Shown here piece by piece: positions 51,004 to 58,368 of a stretch of 64,000 nucleotides of DNA. How positions within the stretch are numbered: position 1 is the first letter of the stretch; each line of letters starts with the position of its first letter. A model generated the notes under the pieces. The model was not told the DNA's origin, searched no databases, and saw only the letters and a list, made by a program, of their open reading frames with translations. The DNA comes from Haloarcula marina (lineage in GTDB: Archaea > Halobacteriota > Halobacteria > Halobacteriales > Haloarculaceae). Location of the stretch: contig NZ_CP100404.1 of assembly GCF_024218775.1 (NCBI RefSeq), forward strand, positions 2,604,001 to 2,668,000. Direction: 5' to 3'. The translations under genes were made by a program, and so were the position numbers.

Positions 51004-51656
51004 CAGCCGCCCTCTCCCAGCGCCTCCGCGATGACCTCGTAACTGACGCTCCCGTTGACCTTCGTGACGAACTCGCCGTCCCGAAAGAGAAGGACGATGG
51101 GCGTCGTCTCACCCAACCCGGCGTTCTCGGCCGCCGAGATGTCCGCCTGCACCGCGTCGTCGTAGGCCTCGTTCCGGGCGTCCTCGGCCACCGCGTCGCC
51201 GTCCAGGCCCGTCTCCGCGTTCAGGAACGACGCCGTCCGGTCGAGGACGTTCTCGCGGTCGAACGCCGAGCGAGTGGCGAAGTAGTGTTCGAACAGCGAC
51301 CAGAACGCCGCGCCGTCCCGCGCGAACGTCGCCTCCAACGCCTGCGTCGCGGGTTCGCCCCACGGGAAGACGACGGGGTACGTTCGGACGACGTAGGCCG
51401 CCCGCCCCGGTTCGAGCAGATTCGAGCGCAGGTCCGGTACCGTGTTCTCGTGGAAGGCCGCACAGCGCTCGCAGGACGGGTCTTCGAAGGCGAGGACGAC
51501 GTGCCCGCCGAGTTCCCCCTGTCGTGGCTGGTCCCGATAGCCCGCCGCCGCCGGGTGGTCCTCGACGGACTCACCGCTCGCCTCGCTTCCCCCACACCCG
51601 GCCACTCCCCCCGCCACGCCCGCCCCCGCGAGCGTCAAGAACCGTCGTCTGTCCAT
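51003..51656 (-). CDS. DsbA/thioredoxin-fold secreted lipoprotein
   Basis: A 217-residue thiol-disulfide protein. The Tat-like start MDRRRFLTLAGAGVAGG is followed by a lipobox with Cys21, so it is exported folded and anchored by lipid. The thioredoxin fold begins near 52 with the active-site CxxC, Cys62-Glu-Arg-Cys65 in DPSCERCAAFHE. A cis-Pro is likely in GETTPIVLLFRDG. The CERC centre differs from CPHC of classical DsbA. It oxidises or isomerises secreted proteins outside the cell, with the downstream membrane protein as probable partner. Confidence 0.85.
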   Translation of the reverse strand: MDRRRFLTLAGAGVAGGVAGCGGSEASGESVEDHPAAAGYRDQPRQGELGGHVVLAFEDPSCERCAAFHENTVPDLRSNLLEPGRAAYVVRTYPVVFPWGEPATQALEATFARDGAAFWSLFEHYFATRSAFDRENVLDRTASFLNAETGLDGDAVAEDARNEAYDDAVQADISAAENAGLGETTPIVLLFRDGEFVTKVNGSVSYEVIAEALGEGG

Positions 51657-51853
51657 GGTCGATTGAATGGCCCCCTGCCGTTTAGCGTTTGTTCATGCGT
51701 GTGCCGCCGAGGGGCAACCGTCTTGCCGACGCGGGCGGTAGGTCGGCCCGGCCGATGACGACAGTGCGTTCCGAGTCGAGGTGACTCCTCGACGGTGACG
51801 AACCCTATGAGTGCCGAGGCCATCGATTTTCCACCCTGCACTGACGAACCACG

Positions 51854-52855
51854 TCATCCCGTGTCGGACCGCTCTTCCGGCGGGACGAAGGGGCCGACCG
51901 AGACGGTGTGGCGGGCGATAGTGGCGGCCCGAAAGACGTACGCGATGAACACGGCCAGCGGCGTGAGGATGACGCCGAGACCGAGGCTGAAGACGACCGG
52001 GAGAGACTGTGCCGGAACGGTGACCGAGTCGGGGCGGTAGATGAGCGCCATCGCGATACTGACGGCGAGGGCGACGAGGCCGCTGTAGGCGACGACGCGG
52101 GAGAGGCGCGCGAAGTCCTGCTGGAGCGAGAGCGTCTTGAAGAACTGGCGCGTGACGGCGATAGCTTCCAGCAGGTCGTCGATAGCGGCGAGTTCCGCTT
52201 CGGCCACGTCCGAGAGACGGTCACCGTGCTCGTTGCGGACGTGCTCCGTCGCGGTCATGTTCTGGGCGTATTCGGTGCCCAGAATGACTTCGAGGACGTT
52301 CACGATGGCCGTCTGACTCTCTATCTTCGCCGTGATGCTCTCCCCGTAGGCGGCGATGCCCTCGGCGTAGTCCTCCACCTCGATGTGCTGGTCGCCATCG
52401 GCGGCGTCGACGGCCGACCCGAGGCGGGTCGCACGCTCGGTGAGCGTCTCCGCGACCAACGCGAGAAACGCCGCCGGGTCGTTCGGCACGATGGACTCAC
52501 CGGCGTGGTCCCGGACTCGGCTGCGGAGGTCACGCGTCCCGCGCAGTTGGTCGAACAGTTCGTTCGGTGACCCGAACACGCGCGAGAGAATGAGTTGGTT
52601 GATAGACAGCGCGATAGTGACGAGCGTCACCGTCCCGGAGATGAGACCGCTCGCGAAGGCCGACGCCGCCGCGCTTCCCGGGCCGATAGCCAGAGCGTCG
52701 AGGAGCGTCAGCGAGAGAAAGACGCTCACGACGGCCGCGACGAGAACTCCCGCGACAGCGATTCGATTTCCGCCGAGAACGAACCAGTGCACCGCCCGCC
52801 CCCGGACGCCGCCGATGCTCCGGACGGAACTCGCCGTCGTCACTGCCTCACTCAT
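51854..52855 (-). CDS. Haloarchaeal four-helix membrane protein with cytoplasmic helical domain
   Basis: A 333-residue protein. Two helices (about 27-50 and 63-90, with GLISGTVTLVTIALSINQLI) are followed by a long polar region (about 100-240, largely helical), then two more helices (about 250-270 and 285-310) and a short polar tail. The topology resembles DUF2254-like or stress-type membrane proteins, but no catalytic residues stand out. The start is ATG 52855, with a TATA-like GTATTTTC about 50 bases upstream. No function can be assigned. Confidence 0.65.
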   Translation of the reverse strand: MSEAVTTASSVRSIGGVRGRAVHWFVLGGNRIAVAGVLVAAVVSVFLSLTLLDALAIGPGSAAASAFASGLISGTVTLVTIALSINQLILSRVFGSPNELFDQLRGTRDLRSRVRDHAGESIVPNDPAAFLALVAETLTERATRLGSAVDAADGDQHIEVEDYAEGIAAYGESITAKIESQTAIVNVLEVILGTEYAQNMTATEHVRNEHGDRLSDVAEAELAAIDDLLEAIAVTRQFFKTLSLQQDFARLSRVVAYSGLVALAVSIAMALIYRPDSVTVPAQSLPVVFSLGLGVILTPLAVFIAYVFRAATIARHTVSVGPFVPPEERSDTG

Positions 52856-53034
52856 CGACACTCTCGGAGAGGGCGCGACATTGTTGCAGGTGTGGCCGCC
52901 GAAAATACACTTTCGTTTACATTTCAGTGCGCGCCCTGATAGGCGTTCCCCTCAGCGGGGGAATTCGGTCGGCGCTCGACGGCGACGCCGAGAGGCGTCC
53001 CGGATTCGGCCGGATATACGTAAACTTCTGTAAG

Positions 53035-53282
53035 GGCCATGGCAGCTACTTCGGCTCCGTTGGGAACGTCGTGGCTCAGCACGGCGACCTCGTTGTCGAG
53101 GGCCTGCGTGCTGGCTCGGAAATCGAGTGCCTCCGGACCAGAGCGGGACGGAACTCGACATCTCCGACACCGGCATCTTCGACGCCCAGAGTCACAACAT
53201 CACCACCGGAGGCGGCGAGAGTCCGGGTTCACCGAGGCGACGCTCACCGACGACGCCCCGGTCGGTCCCGTCGGGACTGTTA
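53035..53282 (+). pseudogene. Decayed protein-coding remnant with frameshifts
   Basis: The spacer 52856-53307 (452 bases) has no intact gene. Protein-like segments occur in all three plus-strand frames in sequence: GHGSYFGSVGNVVAQHGDLV (from about 53035), then TELDISDTGIFDAQSHNITT (about 53151-53210), then FTEATLTDDAPVGPVG (about 53229-53276). Read in this order they look like one beta-rich secreted or surface protein broken by at least two indels. The left flank (52860-53030) holds the promoter of the opposite membrane gene and a small hairpin CCCC-TCAGC-GGGG. The original function is unknown. Confidence 0.45.
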
Positions 53283-53286
53283 AGTC
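53279..53286 (+). promoter_or_regulatory. TATA-like box for the nucleoside hydrolase
   Basis: TGTTAAGT is centred 26 bases before the GTG at 53308 and supports that start. Confidence 0.5.
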
Positions 53287-53307
53287 TCTGCCGAGAGACG
53301 TAGTACC

Positions 53308-54264
53308 GTGGTACAGCGACTCATCATCGACACGGACACCGCGGGCGACGACACCCAAGCGATTCTCATGGCGGTCCTCGCCGATTCCGTCGCCGTCGAG
53401 GCGCTGACCGTCGTCGCCGGGAACGTCGAGTTCGACTACGAGGTCGAGAACGCCAAATACACGCTCGAACTCGCCGACGCCGCGGACTCGGTCCCGGTGT
53501 ACGAGGGCGCGCGGCGGCCGCTCCTCAAGGAGTTCGAACACGTCGACTACGTTCACGGCGAAGGGGGACTGGGCGGCGACCTGTTCCCGGACACGGGTGT
53601 CCCGTCGGCCGACGGTCACGCCGTCGACGCCATCGTCGACGCCGCCCGCGAGTCGCCCGGCGAGGTGAGTCTCGCCTGCATCGGCCCGCTGACGAACGTC
53701 GCGCTGGCGGTCCGGCGCGAACCCGACCTGAACGACCTGCTGGACGAGGTGTGGGTGATGGGCGGCGCGGTGAACACGCTGGGCAACGACACGCCCGCGG
53801 CGGAGTTCAACTTCTGGGTCGACCCCGACGCCGCCAAAATCGTGGTGGGAGAACTGGACGTGACGCTGGTCGACTGGGGCGTGACCGTCAGAGACGGCGC
53901 TATCGGCGGCGAGACGCTGGACGCGTTCGCCGGGTTCGACACGCCCTACGCCGACTTCTTCGCGACCATCACCGACCACACGCGCGAGTTCTCGAAGGAG
54001 CGCCGCGGCGTCGACAGCATCACCGTCCCCGACGCCCTGGCGATGGCGTGCCTGCTCGAACCCGACATCGTCGCCGAGTCGGACACCTACTTCGTCGACG
54101 TGGACGAGCGCGAGGGGATGACCCGCGGGTACAGCCTCGTCGACGAACTGGGCATCACCGACGGCGACCCGCGGACGCGCGTCGTCGAGTCGGTCGACGA
54201 GTCGGCGTTCCGGCGGATGCTCGAAGACATGCTCCGCCACGGCGACCCCGAGCGCTCGCGGTGA
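53308..54264 (+). CDS. Inosine/uridine-preferring nucleoside hydrolase family protein
   Basis: A 318-residue Ca-dependent nucleoside hydrolase that cleaves the N-glycosidic bond of ribonucleosides for salvage. The metal and ribose motif is IIDTDTAGDDTQA, with DTDTAGDD at 8-15. Further motifs are LACIGPLTNVALAV near 124 and VWVMGGAVNTLGN near 149, and a late Asp is in VPDALAMACLLEP. In most family members the motif is DTDPGxDD; here TAGDDTQ replaces PGxDDA, as in several haloarchaeal copies. Confidence 0.9.
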   Translation: MVQRLIIDTDTAGDDTQAILMAVLADSVAVEALTVVAGNVEFDYEVENAKYTLELADAADSVPVYEGARRPLLKEFEHVDYVHGEGGLGGDLFPDTGVPSADGHAVDAIVDAARESPGEVSLACIGPLTNVALAVRREPDLNDLLDEVWVMGGAVNTLGNDTPAAEFNFWVDPDAAKIVVGELDVTLVDWGVTVRDGAIGGETLDAFAGFDTPYADFFATITDHTREFSKERRGVDSITVPDALAMACLLEPDIVAESDTYFVDVDEREGMTRGYSLVDELGITDGDPRTRVVESVDESAFRRMLEDMLRHGDPERSR

Positions 54265-54280
54265 ACGGGATGTGGTCTCC

Positions 54281-54475
54281 CTAGCGAAGCCACCGAATCA
54301 GTCGCAGCAGTACCGACGCGACGACGCCGATGCCCGGAATCCGACTCGACAGCGCGGCGGCACCTAACAGGAACAGCCCGCTCTTTTCACGGCCGCGAAC
54401 GAACGCGAGCGCGGCGTCGACCAGCGTCGAGACGACCCCGACTTTGTTCAACGGTGAGGTAGTGACAGTAGTCAT
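54281..54475 (-). CDS. Small membrane protein (64 aa)
   Basis: A 64-residue protein with a polar start (MTTVTTSPLNKVGVVST) and one or two hydrophobic stretches (VDAALAFV and a helix LFLLGAAALSS-IPGIGVVASVLL), ending in RWLR. Codon use is normal. No family is known to me. It is convergent with the nucleoside hydrolase gene, 16 bases away. Confidence 0.5.
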   Translation of the reverse strand: MTTVTTSPLNKVGVVSTLVDAALAFVRGREKSGLFLLGAAALSSRIPGIGVVASVLLRLIRWLR

Positions 54476-54551
54476 CGTTCCGACAGTACCAATCGGCGGG
54501 AGGGGGAAATAGCCACGGCCGGAAAATGCAAGCAGTCCCGTCCCGGGCGGG

Positions 54552-55280
54552 TCACAGCGGGTCCGTCTCTGCGACGGCGGCTTCGAAGCGGTCCAGAAAC
54601 GCCGGGTCGTACGACGCTTTCACGTGGTCGACGTTCCAGAGTCCCGACGCCCGAATCTCGTGACTCGGACTGTGGTGACCCAACCAATCCCTCGCCCGCG
54701 CGTCGACCAGTCCGTCACCGACGTTGCTCAACAGCGCGATGACGTTCCGTTCGAGGAACGCGCGGTCGCTGTCGGGACCCGGTTCGTCGTCAACGTCGAC
54801 CCACAGGAACGGCTGGTCGCGGAGATAGGTGCTGACTCGGCGTTCGAGCGGGTACTCCTCGTCGCGGACCGCGCTTCGCTCTCTTTCGAGGCCGCGCCAG
54901 CGAGTTCCCCAACTCGGATACTCGGCGTGGAGGGCGTGGCGCTGGACCAGCGCCTCGCCGACGCGCAGGCGGTAGACCGAGCCGCGGTGATTCCCGCCGT
55001 GCGGGTGGGCGGAGCTACCGTCGCCGGTCCCGTAGTGCTGTTTCAAGCGGTCCCAGAGGGTCGTTCCGCTCCCCGTCGACACGGCGTGTGTGCCGACCCG
55101 TGTGACGCGATTGAGCGCCGTGTCAGCGTGCGTCTCGCCCGGTTCGAGGAAGAGGTAGACGCCCCGGTCCGGCCAGTCCATGAATCCGGTGCAGTCTTTG
55201 AGTCGCCGCGGACCGCCGACGCGGTCGCTGAGGTCACCGAGCAGTCGGTAGAATCGGTCGACGTCGTCGGCCCGTCCCAT
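54552..55280 (-). CDS. GIY-YIG-like nuclease-superfamily protein
   Basis: A 242-residue soluble protein. RGVYLFLEPGE (near 39), then VTRVGTHAV and LWDRLKQHYG, and HRGSVYRLRVG follow the GIY-YIG layout, with GVYLF as the GIY strand, VGTHA as the YIG-like strand and Arg in LWDRLKQH. A late LERNVIALLSNVG near 182 is typical of this subgroup, which is often found in DNA-damage or defence contexts. No flanking mobile element is visible. Nuclease activity is plausible but not proved by the motif, because the Glu is uncertain. Confidence 0.6.
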   Translation of the reverse strand: MGRADDVDRFYRLLGDLSDRVGGPRRLKDCTGFMDWPDRGVYLFLEPGETHADTALNRVTRVGTHAVSTGSGTTLWDRLKQHYGTGDGSSAHPHGGNHRGSVYRLRVGEALVQRHALHAEYPSWGTRWRGLERERSAVRDEEYPLERRVSTYLRDQPFLWVDVDDEPGPDSDRAFLERNVIALLSNVGDGLVDARARDWLGHHSPSHEIRASGLWNVDHVKASYDPAFLDRFEAAVAETDPL

Positions 55281-55449
55281 CGTGTTGGCAGTCGGTCGTC
55301 CAGCTGGGTAATGTGTCTTTCCCACGGTGTCGGTGCGCGACGCCCGAGTCACGCGGCCTCGTCGGAGTCGAGGCATCGTGCGACTCGCGGCCCCAGTTCG
55401 AGGCGGCACCGCCACGAACCTCTTTGCTGTGGGCCGTCGAAGAGCAGAT

Positions 55450-55605
55450 ATGGCACTCCAAGACCACTTCGACGAAGTCGGTCCGGCGACGATGCTCCTC
55501 GTCGGGTTCGCCCTGTTCATCTTCCCCGAACCGGCCACCTCCGCGCTCGGTGCGGGCCTGCTCTTGCTCGGGAGCGCGTGGTGGTTCTACGAGTGGCAGC
55601 GATGA
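55450..55605 (+). CDS. Very small membrane protein (51 aa)
   Basis: A 51-residue protein, MALQDHFDEVGPATMLLVGF onward, with one or two hydrophobic segments (13-28 and 33-47) and a WWFYEWQR end. An AT-rich CCTCTTTG lies about 29 bases upstream. Haloarchaea often carry such tiny DUF-type proteins. No function is known. It is convergent with the deaminase gene with no spacer. Confidence 0.55.
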   Translation: MALQDHFDEVGPATMLLVGFALFIFPEPATSALGAGLLLLGSAWWFYEWQR

Positions 55606-56076
55606 CTACCAGTCGTAGGCCGCGTGAATCTCTCGCCCCTCCTCGTTGAGAACCGGCCCGACTACCTCGGTGACGCCAGCGAGAATCGCCGCCGACTGGA
55701 CGGGCGCCCCCTGGTCGGTGAACTCGCCAACGTCACAGCCACTGACGCTGTAGGCGACGCGCCCGAGGTCAGCGTGCCGGATACCGCCCGCGCACATCGG
55801 ACACGGCTCCGTGCTCGTGTACATGACCGTCTCGGCCCGCTCCTCGGACGATAGCTCGCGGCGGGCGCGCGTCGCGAGGTCCAGTTCCGGGTGGCGACGC
55901 ACGTCGTCCTCGGTGACGACGCGGTTCGAGGCTTCCATCACCACCGCGTCGTCTCGGACGAGGACGGACCCGAACGGGCGGTCGCCGCGGTCCATCGCGG
56001 CCCGTGCGAGGTCGAGCGCCCGTCGCATGTGGGATTCGTGGTCGAAGGCGTCGAAGTCGACGTCGGCGTCGGTCAT
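55606..56076 (-). CDS. Nucleoside/nucleobase deaminase (CDA superfamily)
   Basis: A 156-residue zinc deaminase of the guanine/tRNA-adenosine/cytosine type. The zinc and proton-shuttle motif is His62-Pro63-Glu64 (HPE, where most have HAE) and the second ligand pair is PCPMC (91-95, Cys92 and Cys95). The start MTDADVDFDAFDHESHMRRA and the D-R-G-D-R-P-F-G-S-V-L-V strand are typical of the guanine deaminase-like branch. The substrate is unassigned. The exchange of Ala to Pro is tolerated in some relatives. Confidence 0.88.
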   Translation of the reverse strand: MTDADVDFDAFDHESHMRRALDLARAAMDRGDRPFGSVLVRDDAVVMEASNRVVTEDDVRRHPELDLATRARRELSSEERAETVMYTSTEPCPMCAGGIRHADLGRVAYSVSGCDVGEFTDQGAPVQSAAILAGVTEVVGPVLNEEGREIHAAYDW

Positions 56077-56150
56077 GGTCGGACCACGGGACGGACGGGC
56101 CTAAATCGCCCGGCGACAGACTCACCCGCTCGCCGTCCCGACTGCCGCCT

Positions 56151-56396
56151 GTGAACCACGACCGCATCCACGCCCGCGAACCGAGCCATCACGTCGAGAA
56201 GTGGTCGGTGGGGACCATCGAGCGAATCGGCGAGCGAGACGGGCACTGCGTCGTCGACGTGCAGTCAGCGTCCGGCGAGACGGTCGAACTGGTCGTCACG
56301 TTCGCCGTCCGGGACCTCTTCCTCGGTCGACTCGACATCGACGAAGGTGAGTCGCCGGTCGGCGAGCGGGTGTGGTACAGAAAGCGGGGCGGGTGA
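56151..56396 (+). CDS. Small conserved haloarchaeal protein (81 aa)
   Basis: An 81-residue protein, mostly beta-prone, with MNHDRIHAREPSHHVEKWSV at the start, then GTIERIGERDGHCVVDVQS and VVTFAVRDLFLGRLD. It looks like a small OB or SH3-like barrel. The GTG start at 56151 is used, because the region upstream overlaps the promoter of the deaminase on the other strand. It is convergent with the regulator gene, whose stop immediately follows. Confidence 0.6.
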   Translation: MNHDRIHAREPSHHVEKWSVGTIERIGERDGHCVVDVQSASGETVELVVTFAVRDLFLGRLDIDEGESPVGERVWYRKRGG

Positions 56397-56924
56397 CTAC
56401 GCCGGCGGTTCGACGGGCGCTTCGAGTTGCGCGATGTCGACGATGAGCGTGTTGCTCGTGTCGTCGATGGCTTCGATTTCGCCCGCGACGACGAGGCCGA
56501 ACTGCGGCGTCGGTCCGGCGGCGACGGCCTGTCCGACCGAGAACTGATTGACCGACTGCTGGAGGTGGAGTTGCGCGCGGCAGGCGTCGGGGTGGTTGAC
56601 CGAGGTGAATCGAATCCGGTCGACGGTCACGTCGATGCGTTCGAACTCGCGGGCCATCGTGACCGTCTCCGTCTCTCCCAGCGGGTCCCGGCCGAGCGAC
56701 TCGTAGGCCAAGTCCGTCGGGAGATACCCGCCGTCCGGCCCGGAGAGACTCTCGACGAGGCCGAGTTGGGCGAGGCTCTGCATCTGGTTCTGGACCGTCC
56801 CCAGACTCCGGTCGACGTCGTCTGCGATGGTCTGTCCCTTCACCGGCCCGTCTTCAGAGCGGTGACGATTGACCAGCGCAGTGAGCGACTGCTCCTGACT
56901 GCTGGTCAGGTCGATTTGGACCAT
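56397..56924 (-). CDS. Winged-helix transcriptional regulator (Rrf2/MarR-like) next to antiporter
   Basis: A 175-residue DNA-binding protein. The N-terminal winged helix (about 5-75) reads SSQEQSLTALVNRHRSEDGP with TIADDVDRSLGTVQNQMQSL and the wing SLSGPDGGYLPTDLAYESL. The C-terminal half (about 85-170) is a beta-rich ligand or dimer domain with HPDACRAQLHLQQSVNQFSV. It is divergent from the antiporter gene, which it may control. The ATG at 56924 is supported by a TATA box 28 bases upstream. Confidence 0.75.
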   Translation of the reverse strand: MVQIDLTSSQEQSLTALVNRHRSEDGPVKGQTIADDVDRSLGTVQNQMQSLAQLGLVESLSGPDGGYLPTDLAYESLGRDPLGETETVTMAREFERIDVTVDRIRFTSVNHPDACRAQLHLQQSVNQFSVGQAVAAGPTPQFGLVVAGEIEAIDDTSNTLIVDIAQLEAPVEPPA

Positions 56925-56944
56925 ACCGGCACTATCAGGACGAC

Positions 56945-56956
56945 GGTGATATGTGT
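56945..56956 (-). promoter_or_regulatory. TATA-like box for the winged-helix regulator
   Basis: On the minus strand this reads ACACATATCACC, 28 bases before the ATG at 56924. It lies within the short divergent spacer shared with the antiporter, so it may be controlled by the regulator itself. Confidence 0.45.
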
Positions 56957-57024
56957 GTGGGTCCGCGGTCGTTTCTGCGAGGCGTCGGCGGAGTTTCATC
57001 CGTCCGCCGCCCCTCGTCCCGGGT

Positions 57025-58362
57025 ATGGCGTATTCGCTATCGTCGCTGCTTCCCTTCTTCGGGACGCTGGCGGTGATTCTCGTCGTCGCGCACACGCTGG
57101 GTAGTCTCAGCGGCCGACTCGGGTTTGCCCCGGTGGTCGGCGAACTCGTGACCGGCCTCGTCCTCGGTCCGTCGCTGTTGGGCGTAGTCGCCCCTAGCGT
57201 CGCGGCGCTCTTCCTCCCGGTGGACGAACGCGTCGCCGGTGTGGCGTCGCTCGGACTCGTCTTCCTCGTGGTCCTCGCGGGAACGGAGATCGACGGAGCG
57301 CGCCTCAAACGCTCGCTCGGCCCGACGGCCGCCGTCGCCATCGGTGGCACCGTCGTTCCCTTCTTCGGGGGATTCGCGCTCGCATGGGTCCTCCCCGCGT
57401 CGTTCCTCGCCGACCCGGCGCGGCGCTTCGAGTTCGCGCTGTTTCTCGGCACCGCGCTGAGTATCTCCGCCCTGCCGGTCGCGGTTCGGGTGCTGGTCGA
57501 CCTCGACGCCCTCGACACGCGGGTCGGGCAACTCACCCTCACGACGGCCGTGGTCATCGACGCCGCCGGGTGGTTGCTCCTCACCGTCGTCGCGGACGTC
57601 GTCCGGACCGGTCGGCCCGAACTGGCGCGAATCGGTGAGACCGTCGTGCTCCTCGTCGGGTTCGCACTCCTCGTCACCGTGGTCGGTCGACGCGTCGCCG
57701 CTGCGCTCTTCGACGCGACGGCGTGGACCCGGTCACCGGCACTGACAGAATTCTCGGTGGTCATCGTGGTTGCCCTCGGCGTCACCGCCGGGGCCGTCGC
57801 GCTCGGCCTCGAGGCGGTCGTCGGGGCGTTTCTCGCCGGACTGGTCGTCAGTCATCGACTCGAAGTCGGCCCGCGTCACGTCTTCCAGACCGTCACGCTC
57901 GGCTTGTTCGCGCCGGTGTTCTTCGCGACGGCGGGCCTCCGCGCGGACCTGACCAGCCTACTCACGCCCGGCGCGTTCGCCGTCGCCCTCGCCACGCTTG
58001 CGGTCGCTATCGCGGGAAAGTTCGTCGGCGTCGCCCTCGCCACGCTTGCGGTCGCTATCGCGGGAAAGTTCGTCGGCGTCGCCCTCGCCACGCTTGCGGT
58101 CGCTATCGCGGGAAAGTTCGTCGGCGTCGCCCTCGGCGCGGCGGTGACGGACCTGACCCGCGGCGAAACCGTCGCACTCGCGGTCGGCCTGAACGCCCGT
58201 GGCGCCATGGAAATCGTCGTCGCCGCCGTCGGACTCTCGCTAGGTGTTCTCACGCCGTTGCTGTACGCTGTCGTCGTCCTCGTCGCCGTCCTCACCTCGG
58301 TGATGACCCCGCCGCTTCTCAGGCGCTCGCTCGACCGCCTCCCACCGACCGCTCGGGGGTGA
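57025..58362 (+). CDS. Cation:proton antiporter (CPA2/KefB-like) with internal triplicated helix
   Basis: A 445-residue Na+/H+ or K+/H+ antiporter of the CPA2 family with about 13 helices. Conserved segments are GFAPVVGELVTGLVLGPSLL near 33, LGLVFLVVLAGTEID near 76, TALSISALPVAVRVL near 142 and VVIDAAGWLLLTVVA near 173 (the ion-site Asp). Residues 320-367 consist of three identical copies of VALATLAVAIAGKFVG, while homologues have one such segment. This adds 32 residues in the membrane. GAGTTTCAT-like DNA about 29 bases upstream could be the TATA box. Confidence 0.88.
   Translation: MAYSLSSLLPFFGTLAVILVVAHTLGSLSGRLGFAPVVGELVTGLVLGPSLLGVVAPSVAALFLPVDERVAGVASLGLVFLVVLAGTEIDGARLKRSLGPTAAVAIGGTVVPFFGGFALAWVLPASFLADPARRFEFALFLGTALSISALPVAVRVLVDLDALDTRVGQLTLTTAVVIDAAGWLLLTVVADVVRTGRPELARIGETVVLLVGFALLVTVVGRRVAAALFDATAWTRSPALTEFSVVIVVALGVTAGAVALGLEAVVGAFLAGLVVSHRLEVGPRHVFQTVTLGLFAPVFFATAGLRADLTSLLTPGAFAVALATLAVAIAGKFVGVALATLAVAIAGKFVGVALATLAVAIAGKFVGVALGAAVTDLTRGETVALAVGLNARGAMEIVVAAVGLSLGVLTPLLYAVVVLVAVLTSVMTPPLLRRSLDRLPPTARG
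57982..58135 (+). repeat. Perfect 48-bp in-frame tandem repeat, about 3.2 copies
   Basis: Copies lie at 57982-58029, 58030-58077 and 58078-58125, followed by a 10-base partial copy. All copies are identical at every base, so the expansion is recent or kept by recombination. Each unit is 16 codons and keeps the frame, giving VALATLAVAIAGKFVG three times. It is the only long perfect tandem repeat I found in the window. Confidence 0.95.
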
Positions 58363-58368
58363 CCTGCG

